Of a stretch of DNA of 64,000 nucleotides, positions 12,988 through 25,800 are shown one piece after another (the stretch's first letter is position 1; each line of letters starts with the position of its first letter). The notes under the pieces are model-generated. The model ran no database searches. It saw nothing but the letters and a program-made list of their open reading frames with translations, and was not told the DNA's origin. The position numbers and the translations under genes were made by a program. Origin of the DNA: Casuarius casuarius (taxonomy: Eukaryota > Chordata > Aves > Casuariiformes > Casuariidae); contig PTFA01000010.1 in NCBI GenBank assembly GCA_003342895.1, positions 7,696,165-7,760,164 of the forward strand, read 5' to 3'.

Positions 12988-13028
12988 TTGGGGGGTGTGT
13001 GTCTGTATGTGTGTGTGTCTGTGTGTCC
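12988..13028. repeat. G/T-rich simple repeat (TG)n with interruptions
   Basis: A short G run followed by TG units interrupted by TCTG and TATG, in the 7.3-kb intron. Confidence 0.92.
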
Positions 13029-13430
13029 AGGAACCACAAAGTGCTTTTGTGGTAAGAAAAGTAATAAGCTGTTCTGAGATCCATCATAAGTAAATCAAGT
13101 CTAAGTGTCTGACTTGTTACCTGGCAACAAAGATGCAGAAGATTTTAACGGTTGAAATAAATAAATACAAGGACTACTGACTATGCTCCATATCAGCAGA
13201 TTTTTCTCTGTATGCTGTTAAAGTGCAACCTCTAGCAGATCGCTTGTGTGTCAAGGACGCTGTTAAAACAATTGTGAAAAATCCAGAAATTGCCTATTAA
13301 GGACCAGACTGGAATGGAATGAGAAGTAGAAGAAACATATTCTTTACCATAATAATTTTCATGTGAATTTGATGCAATTGCAGGTCTATTAAGATAGGAA
13401 CTATCTTAAGTTTTATATATGGATTAAAAA

Positions 13431-13454
13431 TATGTATATATACACACACACACG
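13431..13454. repeat. Short (TA)n(CA)n microsatellite
   Basis: Alternating TATGTATATA followed by about five to six CA units, in the 7.3-kb intron. Confidence 0.9.
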
Positions 13455-14507
13455 CTTGTCACAGAATTAAGGCAACATTTTAGGGAGAAGAATTCTGTGT
13501 CCCCTTCACCTCCTGCCCCAATCTGTGTATTTAAATACCAGCTTATGAAAGTTATTGGAAACTCAAATAATAAATATCACTCTCAAAGAATAACAGAAGG
13601 CAAGAGGGCACATGCAGTAGAAATGACAAAAAATCCCTTGAGAAGTGATTCAAGATGCAGATTCTAAGCAATATAAGACTTGTTCTCCTCATGGAGGTAA
13701 ACACCTGTGGAAGCACACAGGAATACAGACAGACATATAGCAATTTGAGACTGACTCTTTTAGATGTCCAAGAGTCCAGCACCCTGCAAGTGCTATACTT
13801 GAAGGCTTTGCTGTCTATTTTACATATACCACAAATGTCCTGGGCTATTCTGTATGAACAGAAATTATTAAATGCACATGTATTCAGAAGCAGTAAATGT
13901 TTTTTTTGTTTGTTTGTTTGTTTTTTGAGTACAGTGCTACCAAAAAGGCTCATTTTAAAGGACCCAACTGATTGTCCAGATCTGAACATTTTATTAGGTG
14001 AACAAATACTTGTTTGCGATAGTCCCTCATCATACAATTGACAGAATTTAGGAACTACTTTTTCCAGTGTTTAAGGAAAATACTTAAAATGAATCTTTCT
14101 TTTGTTCCACAGTAACCTAAAGGTTACATAGCCATGTTAACTTTTAACACTTGCCAAAACAAACCAGTCCAAATTATACTCGGGAAACTACCCGACCTGC
14201 TGTAATGGCAGATTTAATAGTTTGTTTTGATTAGTAGGTTATTGAGGAAGGTATCATATCATCTTCTCCAAGACCAAGGTGAGAGGAGACCAAGTTTCAG
14301 ATTACATGACACATAGACTAATTATATGGACTGTACATCATTAGTTCTCACATAGCTGGCTGTGCATAAGCTATGAAAAGCTGTCATCTGGATCTACTTT
14401 AGATGTTTTACAGCTGTAATGATGCAGTATGATAGATGCCTTAACATAAAGACACACAGAGATTATGTACCCATCCCTGTAAACAACATAACATTGAGAA
14501 CACTCAC

Positions 14508-14671
14508 CTTGTTGAGGACATCTCGCTGACACCCAAGGTAGAGATGAGGCAGAATTCGGGTTGGCCCAATGTTGGAGACAGGTAGGCACGGCTGAGAAAT
14601 GCAACTAGGGACGAGTGTGGATTTTCCTTCACAGAGACCAGGGAAAGAACTGGAGAATTCAGCAAAACCAC
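14508..14671 (-). CDS. DUSP16: DUSP16 coding exon 3 (end of CH2 domain, start of phosphatase domain)
   Basis: A 164-bp exon encoding the second half of Gly124 and then GFAEFSSSFPGLCEGKST, LVPSCISQPCLPVSNIGP and TRILPHLYLGCQRDVLNK, to residue 178. The first part closes the rhodanese-like CH2 domain (GGFAEF is a family hallmark). The middle is the linker, and TRILPHLYLGCQ is the conserved opening strand of the dual-specificity phosphatase domain. The acceptor is TGTTTCACAG|GTGGT and the donor AACAAG|GTGAGTG. No open frame starting with ATG marks this exon; it was found by homology and splice phase. SSSFPG here replaces what I recall as SRCFPG in human. Confidence 0.97.
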
Positions 14672-17623
14672 CTGTGAAACACAGTATGAATTTTATTTAC
14701 ATGCAGTGTTGAAGGCATCAGTGCCTACATCAATTCTCAAAAAAAAGCATTCATTGCATGGAATGGCAAGGCAGACAGTTATCGAGGTGCAGCAGGAAAA
14801 CCTTAACAGAGGAACTCACACAGTGTACATGTGCCTCTTTCCAGAAGTACCATGAATGTGCAGAACGAACCTTTCATCACAAGTCACGGCCTGCCTTGTA
14901 TTCCCATTCTACCTGGGACATTTATTTCTCTGTCTCTCTCTAACTCTTTCCATTCCTCGGAATTTTTCATGCTTGTTCCCATTCATAATGATCATATGTG
15001 GAAGGGAAAATTAAAAAAAAAATCCCAAACCACCACTGCACCAAAAACTCCCACACCTTCTGCTCTCCTCCACAACAAACTGTTTCCTAAGCACCTCTTC
15101 CCTTCTATATTAGGTCTATAATTGTCCACTGTGGTTGCTACTGCATTAAGAAAAAGTCATGGTCACTGAATTTGGTAAAAACATCAATACATGTGGTTAT
15201 TGTGATTAATGTTTGCTTTAGAATCCTACATTATTATTTTCTATGCTGCTTAATAATTTATGTATTTCATAAAATGCAGTCTAAGAGGTTTTGCATTCCA
15301 AAACCACACCAAGCTGAGGCTTCTCCATCTCAAGTGGGGGGAGGTGGGGCCAAGGAGGGAGTACAGAGGAAGCTGGGCAGGGGAAGAGCTGAAGACCAGC
15401 CACTGGGACTCCCCTGGCAAACTACCACAATTCTCTTTACTCCACTTTTCTAGCTGCTTCTTTATCCACATTAATTAAAGTATTAGGCTCTATCCATATA
15501 ATGGCTCCATAAGATTTTCATTATTATTTCCCACCACTACATTAACCTAGTCAGAAAAACTTGGGTAGAATGATCCAATGGTAGAATGACATGTTTAAAT
15601 CCACTCCAAACTGACTCCACGCCATACCTAAAATCCATCATAAATGCACTCCTAGGCTGTTTCACCATCAGCCTGGCACTGCTGATTTGAAACATGAAGG
15701 GACTAAAAAGTGAGGTTGAGACTGCTCTAGAAACGAATACATAAAAAACACATCTCAAGCTCCATTTCCTTCTGCTTGGCTAGGTTCCTGCTTCCCTCCA
15801 ATCAGGGAAGCTGTGTGATAAATCTGTGCTATCACCAGTGGTCCAACAGGCCTTACTCACACGTAAAAAAAACAAAACCAAAGAAATCTCCAGCAACCAA
15901 CTTACACTTAGGCTAAACAAGTTCTAGCAAAAGTCAGCTAGCTTTTTCACAAACCTACTTAGAGCTCAAGTTCATTTCATTCTCATACTTCCTCATCTTC
16001 GCAAACTACTCTAAAGAAGAACTATAGTTGCTTAACTCAGTATATTACGTGGCTTCTCCCCCTCCTCCCCCCACTGTTTGCACCATGTTATAGCCAATCA
16101 ATCAATAAGGGTCAAAGGCGCAAATCGAAGTCAAAGCCTCTGTCTTTTTCCTCACTTAATTCCATTCCTCTGTGTGCATTTAAAGTGAAGGAAGAGTAAT
16201 TATAACCTGTTCAGAACAAGATACCTTTTTATCATCGAGGAAGTGAAGTATTAATGTGCTAAATCTGCCAAATACTATGTTCTATTATAGTTTGAAGACA
16301 TGAATTAAAATTATTCAGCAATAAGATAATGTACTGTTTTGTCAAGGCTTGCACTGCCATTACCTGAATTACATCTATTCTTTGGATTTGAAATTCTGTA
16401 TTTTTGGTAAATTCAGGGGAAAAAAAGTATATATCCTTTCACCCCTTTTAGGTATTTTGCTCCCCCCTCCCCAAATGTTTAACAGCCCACTTCATCTGAG
16501 ACACAAAAAAGCCAGTGAGCAGCTTTCAAAGCAAAAGCATCATGAACAACAATTCCTGCTACAGTCTCCTTTTTCAGAAAGCCACTTCTTTATTTTGTTA
16601 GATAAGTGATTTTAGACAACTGACAATACTCATCTTTTGAAACACCATAAAGCAAAATAGTTTTAATTTACTATAAGAGGTTTTTTTCTTTCTTTTCTTT
16701 TTTTAAATCAGGCTTCATATCATAACTATATATTCCTTTCTACTCTACAATCTGCTAGGAAAGAAAAAAGAGAGTGTTATGGTGCGATTCTTTGGAGAAT
16801 CTGTGTTAGGTTTATGAATTCTGGTTAATTGTATTATGGCATGCCTTGAATCATTTAAACTCTATATAAGTAAACCACCATGAACAGATTTGGTGCATGC
16901 AGCAGGCATGATAGAGTAGGCAAGATCTACCCAGGCCACATGAAGAGAGGTGAAAAATGGAAAGCCTGTTTAAAAAACAAAACCACAAAGCACACACCAG
17001 ACACCCTCACACTGGAAATCACTTACTTCTAAAAAACCTCACAGAACCTAAGAGGCTTAGGAAGGATAGATGCAGACAGACAGGCATTTGTAGCAGAGGG
17101 ACAAGAGTCGAAAAGCAGGAGCAGCAAAATATGTACAGAAATTCTTATTTTTTTTCTCGCTCAGTACATTCCTGTGCTGCCTAAACAAAAAGTGCGGTTT
17201 GGTTTCAGAACGACGGCAAGGTCTGCGCGCTGGCGGGAGTGCACAGCAAACACCTCTGTACGCAGGCTGTCACCCAAAACATCCACAAGGCTGTATGGCA
17301 CAAACAGCACCGCTGGGAGAGCCCAAAGGACGACCAGTACTGCTTTTCAGGAGCTGAACTGCAAGCCATTTTTCTGTGTCACTCAATGGAGAGCCCACAC
17401 CCATGTAGTTTCAGAAAGGCAAAGAAAAGAGGCAGCTCTGGGACCCAGGTAGATAAAGAAAAGCTCAAGAGCACAGGCCCGACACTAGCCCAAATATAGC
17501 AATCTGAGACTGGTTTCAAAAGCAACTAAATGAACACAGTAGCTCACTACCATCCTGTGTCTCCCCCTCTGCTTCCAGTTCCTGGCTGTGTAATCCATGA
17601 ACGCTATTTCTGTGAGCTGATAT

Positions 17624-18425
17624 TGTTAAAGACTATTGAGCCGAAACTGTCTAGAGGTAGCTGCTTAGCACAACTTATATAAAACTTGCTTAGCATGAGT
17701 AGCTAAATTTGTTGAAGCCTTAGGCCACACTTGGATAAAATAATGAACTTTTACCTAGTTCAGTAAGAAAAGGGCCTGAGAGCTGGTTCAAACTGGAATG
17801 ATAAGGGAGTTGCAAGCAGTTTGCATTCCTGTGCTTCGCGCTCTGGGAGGGAGGATGTCAAGGCTTTGAAATAAGGCCTACTTGGGTGCCAGGACCCTGG
17901 GGAACAAAGCCTCCTCTCACTGCTGAGACAGTGTTAATTAGGGGGGGGTCTGGACTATCTTGGGGTCTGGATTATATCCCCTTCGTCAGGACCTTGGGAG
18001 ATAACACCTACTGTCACTGTGCTAATTGCTGGAACAACACCTCTTTGTCAGAGCCTTGAGACACAAGGGCAGGACCCGAGGAATCAAGACACATCTGTCA
18101 GCAGAAACCGCAACAGGAAAGATAAACAGCCTGCCTAGGGACAGCGATGAGACCCAATGAGGAGCAGGAGACCCCAGATCAAAATATTACTATTGGTCCA
18201 AACTACCGCGTGAGGGGTGGAGAGCTTAGATTGGAAGGTATAATTGTCCAGGGATTTCTTTGTTCGGGGGTCCCTCTTCGGAGGCACCCAGCTCGAGCTG
18301 TAATTACTGCACGCGTGTCATTAAAATTTAATTATTTAATTTGCTTTGATTTGGCTCTGAACTTTTCTGCGGGAACCTAGGGTCGGGCCCTGTTATGGTG
18401 GCCGACAAGCCTAATTTCCATAACA
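17624..18425 (+). mobile_element. Solo LTR of an endogenous retrovirus, ERVL-like, antisense to DUSP16
   Basis: The 802-bp element begins TGTTAAAG and ends CCATAACA. It has matching 5-bp TGTTA/TAACA termini and is flanked on both sides by the direct repeat GATAT (17619-17623 and 18426-18430), a clean target-site duplication. A 5-bp duplication fits ERVL-type elements; class I elements usually give 4 bp and class II usually 6 bp. Plus-strand orientation is suggested by an inverted CCAAT box (ATTGG, 18192-18196), a TATA-like TATAAT (18239-18244) and a polyadenylation-like ATTAAA (18320-18325), in the order U3-R-U5. There is no internal gag/pol/env region, so it is a solo LTR left by recombination. 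The intact duplication suggests a moderately young insertion. The family name cannot be assigned without a repeat library. Confidence 0.85.
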
Positions 18426-18983
18426 GATATTACATATGCTCATCTGATTTTCAAAAAATCCTTCCTACTCTCCCTCACTAGTAAATGTATTTATTTTTGC
18501 CAAAGTGGTTTCTGCCAGGTTAATGAGTTAAATGGACTCACAGGGAAGTTTCACAATCCAATCCAAGGCAACCAGGAGGAACTCCCAACTGGGAAATGGG
18601 GGTAAAGAAACATGAGTGTGTTTTGGGGGGGGTACGGAAAGGGTGGCAATGCTAAGCTAAATCACTGCTTATCATGGAGTCATACCCCTAAACTGAAAGA
18701 AATACACCAGTGATGCAATACAGGTTTGGCTCTGACACCTTCAAGTGTTCCTGTAAGCTAGGTTTTCTTTTCCTTGGTTTACAAGATCTGTTCAGCACAG
18801 AGACTGCTCTCCACTGTATTAATCAAATGATAGAGTTTTCAGATCAATTCTCCCACACACCTGCTAAATTCTCCAAGATACAGAATAATGTTGTTATGTT
18901 CCTCTGCTACAGGAAGCAATCTTTGAATTCTTAGTCACTACGTGCCAGGTCATGACTCTTAGATAAACTTAATGTAAGATATG

Positions 18984-18997
18984 GCACCAGAGGGCAG
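18984..18997 (+). promoter_or_regulatory. CTCF-like motif
   Basis: The 14-mer GCACCAGAGGGCAG matches the commonly cited CTCF core CCASYAGRKGGCRS at 13 of 14 positions, the first base differing. It lies about 560 bp beyond the solo LTR in the same intron. Motif-only evidence; occupancy is unknown. Confidence 0.35.
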
Positions 18998-21900
18998 AAG
19001 TTCCTTGAGAGGTTGGAGGAAGAAGGAAGAGAGAGTCCAGTATCACTGTTTGGTTTCACTTGCTTATTCTTTATTTCTTGGGAAGCTCACTGTCTGTTTT
19101 CTGGAGCCTCTGACACAGCTGGAAATAGAAAAGCAACTGAAGTTCCTTACAAAAGGGCAGCACAAGCAAAGAACAGATTTTACTTACGTGCTTTCACTGT
19201 AAAAGACTACCCAGGCAAAGTTGGGGGAAAAAAACAAATTTCCTGACTACCTACAGATTGGTCTCACTTCTCCATGAATACTGCAGCAAGAAGCTAAGCA
19301 AGAAGCTCATATGCTAAAAACTGAGATTTTGGGAGGTGGAACACATACCCCATCTTCATAAGTGTAAAAAGCAGTCATATTTTTTAGGGCTTTGTCGAGG
19401 CAAGCTTCAAGTGATTCAAGCTTAGATGCTTCAAAACTTCCTCTGGGATGTTCAGCCTTACAAAGTCATCTATAATTTATATAGGTATACATCAGTAAAT
19501 GACTGCATTTGAAGATGTGTAGGAAAAAGAAATGATATACATATTTCATGCGTCTTTGATCTCTAATACAGATTAATACAGATTCTGATCCCCAGCAGTC
19601 ACAAAAGCAGAAGTCTATGTACAGTCTATACAAGGAACCTCTTAGGAGAAAAGTTCTTTAGCTACTCAAGACTACCTGTACTCTCCTGCTGCAAAGGAAA
19701 CAGGCAGTGCTCAAAAACAAACTTTAAGCATTTGGAAAATGAATTTGGTGTATAGATGGGAACACAGAATAGAAAACCAACCATTAAAAGAAAAGAGGGG
19801 ACTGGTTTAGATTCAAATTCATAATTTGAAGATCACCTTTGTACCAAGGCAAATTTCATCTTTAAATCCCCTTAACTACCACAGTTGGAATATGGGTATT
19901 GGCATTTTAGAAAGAAAAAACATGCTTTTCTTCTGGAGCTAGTTCGTAAACAACACCCTTTCTCCACTATTATTCCAGCCTCTGCCAATGGTAAATCGAT
20001 CACATGAGCATATTAAAAACTGTGGCAAACACGTCTACAGGTCATTAACAGAGCTAGCAGTTTATTAAAGCTTCACTGAAGTCTTTGATAAACTTAACTG
20101 GGCCCAGGATCTGATCTTCTAGGCAAGATCTAGTAAATCTCCCCCACCTTGCAGCAAAGGGTGTCTTGACCAGAAGGGTATCCCCTCCCTGCTAAAGTAT
20201 CTGGCAGGCTATTCTTTGTAGCCTTAGCAATCAGCACAACTGCCAAATGTGCCATGGACTAGAAATAGGTTACTGACAAAGAACTCTGAAATATTCTCTC
20301 CTGAATAGCTTATGGAATCATAGGGGTTTTCCCTATTCTCCACTGTGAAGTTAGACGGAAATAGCTGTCTTGACATTCAACAGGATGAAACCACTTCTCA
20401 TCTATTTGAAAGTTACTGACAGAGGAAGGAGGAAACAGAAAAACATTTTTATATATCCAAAAAGTTTTGCTTGTGCTTAAAACTATTTGCCCCACCCCAA
20501 AGGATATTTTTGAAATTTTTCACCCTTTACTTTTTCAGTGAACCCACCTAATACCAATGAATTAAATGGAAGACTCTTCTGTCTCCACTATTGCAATAAT
20601 TACATTATGTCTAAAAAACATTGATGATCAAGCAGCTGCGCAGTAACACAGTAATATATACACACACAGGTATACATGGTAACTTAATCTACAGCAAAAT
20701 TTCTGTCTTATTGTCATGGAATATATGGACAGAGGAAGAAGCATGTCGCTCTTTGCTTTTAAGTATATGATTGCTTCTATCATGACTGCACACATGTAAA
20801 GTCAGTGCATCCCTTGGCTGGTAGCAAGTAGCTAACACTACTCTGAGTTTGACTTACTTGCACAATAAGCCCTACTCAAGTTTGAGGGAAAAATCTTTTG
20901 GGATGATGACTACCATCATTATGGGAGGAAATTAAAGTAACTGAGATGGAAGTGATTTCAGACTTCATCATCTAATACATTTTCCAAGCTGAAAGCAGAA
21001 GATATCAAAATAGCAGTGGTAAATTGATTGTGATGTTCAGCTGGTTTTGTCCTGTACATTTCTGGAAAAAAAAAAATCCACTAACTTAACTTTGCTCTAA
21101 TTTTAGATGGTCCCTCGAAAGAGTGCAAAGACATATAACTGCCTCAAGGCAGCTCAGCTCAAGTAGCTTGTCAGAATGAACAAATCAGTAAAATGATTTT
21201 AGTTTTAACCAAGTGACAAGGAGCCTTTGGTTGCAGCGCATTTAACAAACTGCGGTACCATACCACATTCTAGTGCCGACTTGTTCTGCTTGCTTCGCGT
21301 AGCTACGATTCACACAGAGTTTCTATGAAACCACGTTAAGGCGCCAAAAGCTGTCAGAGGTTTTGCAGCCTAAATGCTTGTGTGTGGCAGAAAACCCAAC
21401 ACCTCCTAGATCTTTATAGTAAAGCCTGCATTGCTGGCTTACAAGCCTCCACATCCATTAACAGAAATTTGGCAAGATCCAGTATCCTACTCAATTACCC
21501 TGTTGCTATGGTTCTACAAAGTGGTGACTACACACTTTCCTTTGATCAAAACACTACAGTTTCCTAATACAGTATACATATGTTACGATTATCATCATGA
21601 AGGTACAATCATTAAAAGATTCTTGACACCAGAGAAGTTTCAACTCCCATCTCAGCCAACCCAGGAAACAAAACAGAGCCAAACCCAGAAGGCATGAAAG
21701 AGTTTCAACAAACTTCCACATTAAAGTTATTATTTTTTCGTATAGATTCATTGTATAAATCCCTGTATAAATAAATCTCCCAACTAACTTTGTTAGCAGC
21801 AGGAAGAGAAGTGGGAGAGAAGCTGGAATCAGGTGGCAACAAATGATAGCCAGAGAAATTATGTTCATTTGGGAACAGCTACGTTTCATTACAAGAACGG

Positions 21901-22810
21901 AATCCATCCAGATCCTTAGGGCTATTTAGTTTAACTGCCATCAGAGGAAAATCCTAAATTAATAAAGAGAAATAATATTGAGAACCACAAACATTTACAT
22001 CAGCTCATCTGTTTTGTTTTACATGGGAACAGGCTAGCAGCATTCCACAATGCTGTCAACTGCCATGCTGCAGTTGCAGGGGCAGTAGCTCTGTAAACCG
22101 CTGGAGAGGTTTTGCAAGTAAAAGGCTGGTTAAGCCCTAAATCCTTGATCTGAACACTTAATACAGAACTGTGAAGTGCAGATAACATTTTACTGGTTGC
22201 GTCCAACACTCAGTAAAACCATTCAAGATAAGTAACACTCTAACAGGATATAAAATTGGGGAAAAAATGCAGATGTTTCCTATGCTCATTCCATGTTATG
22301 CTGGTTTCTTTTTCCCCTCCCCTGTCTTTGCTCCTTATATTTCTTTCAAATGGTTCAAGCCATGCTAATAAGATGTAACCAATGAAAATAAGAGATGACA
22401 ATTTCAGAAAACATTCAACAATAGATTCTGAATTAAAAACTAAAAGCATTTTTCTTTGCTTAGAGAAATCCGAATATTCGTGATGTAGATTTAGTATGGG
22501 GAAGAGTACAAAGGATAAGCAGAAACTCCAATCTACAAAAATACAGTTTTCAAAATTTGTGTTAGTTTTCATTCACACACAACACACAGCCTTTCCTTGC
22601 ATGAACACAAGTCACTCATCTTCAGCTTTAGGGTCTTATGGCTTGGTCCTGTGAAACTTCATCTGTTATTGAGCAGAACATCTCTGTGCCCATCCTGCAG
22701 ACTTCCTCCATCCATCAGCCCAGGACCCCTTTGCTCACCTGTTCTCCACCTCCCCCAAAATACTCTTCTCTTCTGCAGGGTGCTGGGGAGAGATTGCCTT
22801 AAGCAGCTCA

Positions 22811-22896
22811 CTGACAGTTACACAACATACTACAGCTCACTCACACTTACAACCATCCAGCAGCCCTGTTACTGTAGTATGTTGTGTAACTACCAG
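22811..22896. repeat. Near-perfect inverted repeat (25-bp arms, 36-bp spacer)
   Basis: Arm 22811-22835 pairs with arm 22872-22896 at 23 of 25 positions. The inner 20 positions (22816-22835 against 22872-22891) are perfect; the two mismatches lie near the outer end. In either transcript this would fold into a long hairpin with a 36-nt loop. No flanking target-site duplication or DNA-transposon terminal motif was recognised. It lies deep inside a DUSP16 intron, about 8 kb from the nearest exon. It could be a hairpin RNA precursor, a miniature transposon remnant or a local inverted duplication. Confidence 0.9.
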
Positions 22897-25800
22897 CTAC
22901 TATATTAGCCAAACAGGCCTGTTTTGGTAACATCTCCCCCATCCACACATATTTAAGTGTTTTTCCTTTGCATCTAAGTCTAGTATAACACAGTTGTTCC
23001 CTCATACACATATTCATCCTATGCATCAACTTCCACATTCCAGATACAGACAACCTGACCACTCGACAATCCTAATATCTCTTTAAAGCTCCTTTTAAAA
23101 TTTCTATAGAAACAGCAAACTAATTCCTTACCATTCTCAAATGTTTTCAGAGCTCTGCACCTTAAGTTTTCTCTTTAATTGCCTAATGATAGTTGCTCTC
23201 TTACAAATCAAGTACATACATATTGACAAAGCACAGAAAAGAGCAGATACTTGACTACAGCGCATGAAATTAATGTGCAACAGCTGATGTGCCCACAACT
23301 CCGCAGTGAAAGGTAAATATGAGAATAGGGGACCTCTCGTTAGGTGTAACTTGTTTTTTCTACTACAACTGTCCAAATGTGGACACAAATCCTATAAAAG
23401 AAGGGCTCCATGCATATACATATCCTAACAGTACTGCTTCCATTGTTAAGAATGAACTTAAATTGCATTTGTCCTGGAAGGATTTCTTTTTAAAGGCAGC
23501 CATGAAATATAACTTTGAATGCAAGAAAGATGAGAAAACACATGAAATTATGTGAAGAACTGTCTGTTTCCTATGAGCCTGTCAAACAAGGCTCTGAGGA
23601 GAGCCCCATGCAACTGCCTTTCATGCCAAGTGCCCGGCCGCAAAGCTGAGAAGGAAGGGAGAAGAGAAGAGATTCAGAAAGAGAAGAAAACAGGTTGGTA
23701 ACCAAGATAAGGCACCTTGCCACCTTCTCAAACTAACAGACACTCACTGTAGAGACTAGAACAGCAGCTTCAGACTTTCACACTAAGCAAGCATATTTTT
23801 AAATCAAGTCTCCAGAGGTAGCAGAACTTAAGAATCCTGCCTGCCTACTGGGAGCTCCCTTGTGCTCGGATTCTCTAGTGGCCACCAGAGCGTGAGCTCC
23901 AAACGGCTCTTTTTCCAGTGCTGGGGTCTACACAGCACCGCTGCTCAGCTCAGCCTGGAAATATTTTTCACGGAGAGACACTAATTTGAGGTGTTCCACT
24001 GTACCAATGCTTACTTCCACAGAACTTGCCAGAACTTTCATCATATTTTATTTTGTTACTCTGTTGGTCAAACCTTACTGAAACTGATCAACAAGCTTAA
24101 AAATTTTTGTCGGTGACAGCAGACAGAGAGACAACATGGCAACTCACATGGCCTCCCTAAAACTTCAGTGTAAAATCAGTATATGAAGCATTTTATACAA
24201 TGTCCCAGTAGATCCAGCTGGCCCTGCAGCACCATGTGCCTCATACAGGAGGCATGGAAGAATTTCTTCTCTTGCTGCTGATGTAGACATAAGAGACAGT
24301 GAATACGCCCATTTTTCCACAGCCCGCAGAAGCTGCTGGAGAAGCTCATACACACTGGTAACACAGAGCACACTGGACATTGCAAACTTTGGCATTTCTC
24401 TCGAGTGCTACTCAAATCAGTTGCCTTTCCTTTTTCTTCCCCTTTGGATGCTGACTATTCAGGAAGGGAGAAATTAGTTTTCCCTCAATTAATTTTTCTT
24501 GAAAACAGACTAGAAGCAACTTCACTCCTCTTCCCACAAGACCTAATTGTTTGCAAGTTCATCAGTGTTAAGTCAGCATCAAACAATTATTTTAGAGCAG
24601 AGGCAGGGAAGAGAAAGAGTCTAGGACCCAAGTGATGAGTCAAAAAAAACACAGAAGACATGCATATGCTAGAAAAGCATTGCATGAGGGAGACTTTGAA
24701 GCTTGTCTGACAGATTTCCCCCCCCCACACACACACTTTTAATCTGGAATTAGCTTCTTCATTAAGGGTACCAATTTTTCATGAATTTTATATAGCTATA
24801 TACTAATATATATTAGCATCCCTTTTTAAACAAAAAGAACAGCAACAAAACCCAGCAAAATTTCCAGCTAGCTCTACAACATAATGTTTAGATCCTGTAC
24901 ATTTAAGTAAACCTTACTAAGCCTCTGTATTCACCAAGGCTATGCAGTGGAGTACACTAATGTTTAGCTTCCCCCCTCATAGCAATTTGGAACTTGTTAC
25001 TGTAAAGGCTTATCAGTGCCAGGCACATAACCCGTCTACCATTACTGAAAACTATGCAAAAAGTGAATTTAAACAACATTACAACAAAGACGGAAGATAC
25101 AAAATACTAACATTAATGTTTATTTTGCCTCAAATCAGATCAGACACTATTCTGTGGCTTAACTGCATTTTCACAATCTCATGCCCATGGAACATTTTCT
25201 GCCCATACACATTAAAATGTGCATCTAAAAGCTACGGTATAGATTTTCCCCTCTGCTGTAATGAGGAAGGGTTGTAAGCTTTCCGACTCAAACTTTTATG
25301 AATCTGCAATGTTTTGACTTTGTTTAAATGAGCTGCAGACCTACACAGACCGTTACAATTCACGCATTCCAGCTCCGCTAAACAGGGACGCTTGCCATTT
25401 TCCATTACACAAGTTCACGCTGCAGAGCCCAGTTCGGATCACTGCCATCCCGGCACGCCTCCCCGCACTGCTCCCTTCCCATCCCTTCTCATCACAGTCA
25501 CTGGGATTCGCCACACAGACTAAAAGCTTCACAAAGCTCTGGTTTTATTATGGCAACATTCAGAAAGCGGCCCTGTCATGCTAGGCGTTCTGTGAGCACA
25601 GGGGCAAAGCAAGTTCCTTGCCTTGCAGTTTACTGTCTTTGGTAAGACAAGGTTAATAGAGAGGTTAAGCAAACAAGGGGTGGGGGGAAGAAAAAGAAAA
25701 AGAGAGAGAGAATCGGGCCAAGCCCCCCTCCAAAAAGTGGCATATACCAGGAGAAGAGTCAGCCTAAACACAAGCAAAGAGAACATCCTGGACACTTGCT

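Larger units (their letters stand above)
7231..14507 (-). other. DUSP16: DUSP16 intron (phase 0), 7.3 kb
   Basis: Donor AACAAG|GTGAGTG at 14507 and acceptor CCACAG at 7231. The sequence is AT-rich and unique-looking. It holds T runs at about 7551-7562 and 8004-8018, a G/T-rich simple repeat at 12988-13028, a short TA/CA repeat at 13431-13454 and one ambiguous base at 9137. Opposed open frames at 13552-14041 lack recognisable motifs and look like chance. No RNA gene or transposon was recognised. Confidence 0.92.

Noticed and set aside
13552..14041. Opposed open frames of 161 and 128 codons in the 7.3-kb intron
   Set aside because: Both strands open over the same stretch, with homopolymer-encoded runs of Lys or Phe and no recognisable domain; best explained by chance.
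18147..18380. 77-codon open frame inside the solo LTR
   Set aside because: It spans the LTR promoter-like and polyadenylation-like region, and LTRs of this kind do not normally encode protein.
24636..24642. AP-1 consensus sites (TGASTCA), also at 34990, 39350, 47081 and 63971
   Set aside because: About eight matches are expected by chance in a window this size, so the observed number carries no signal.
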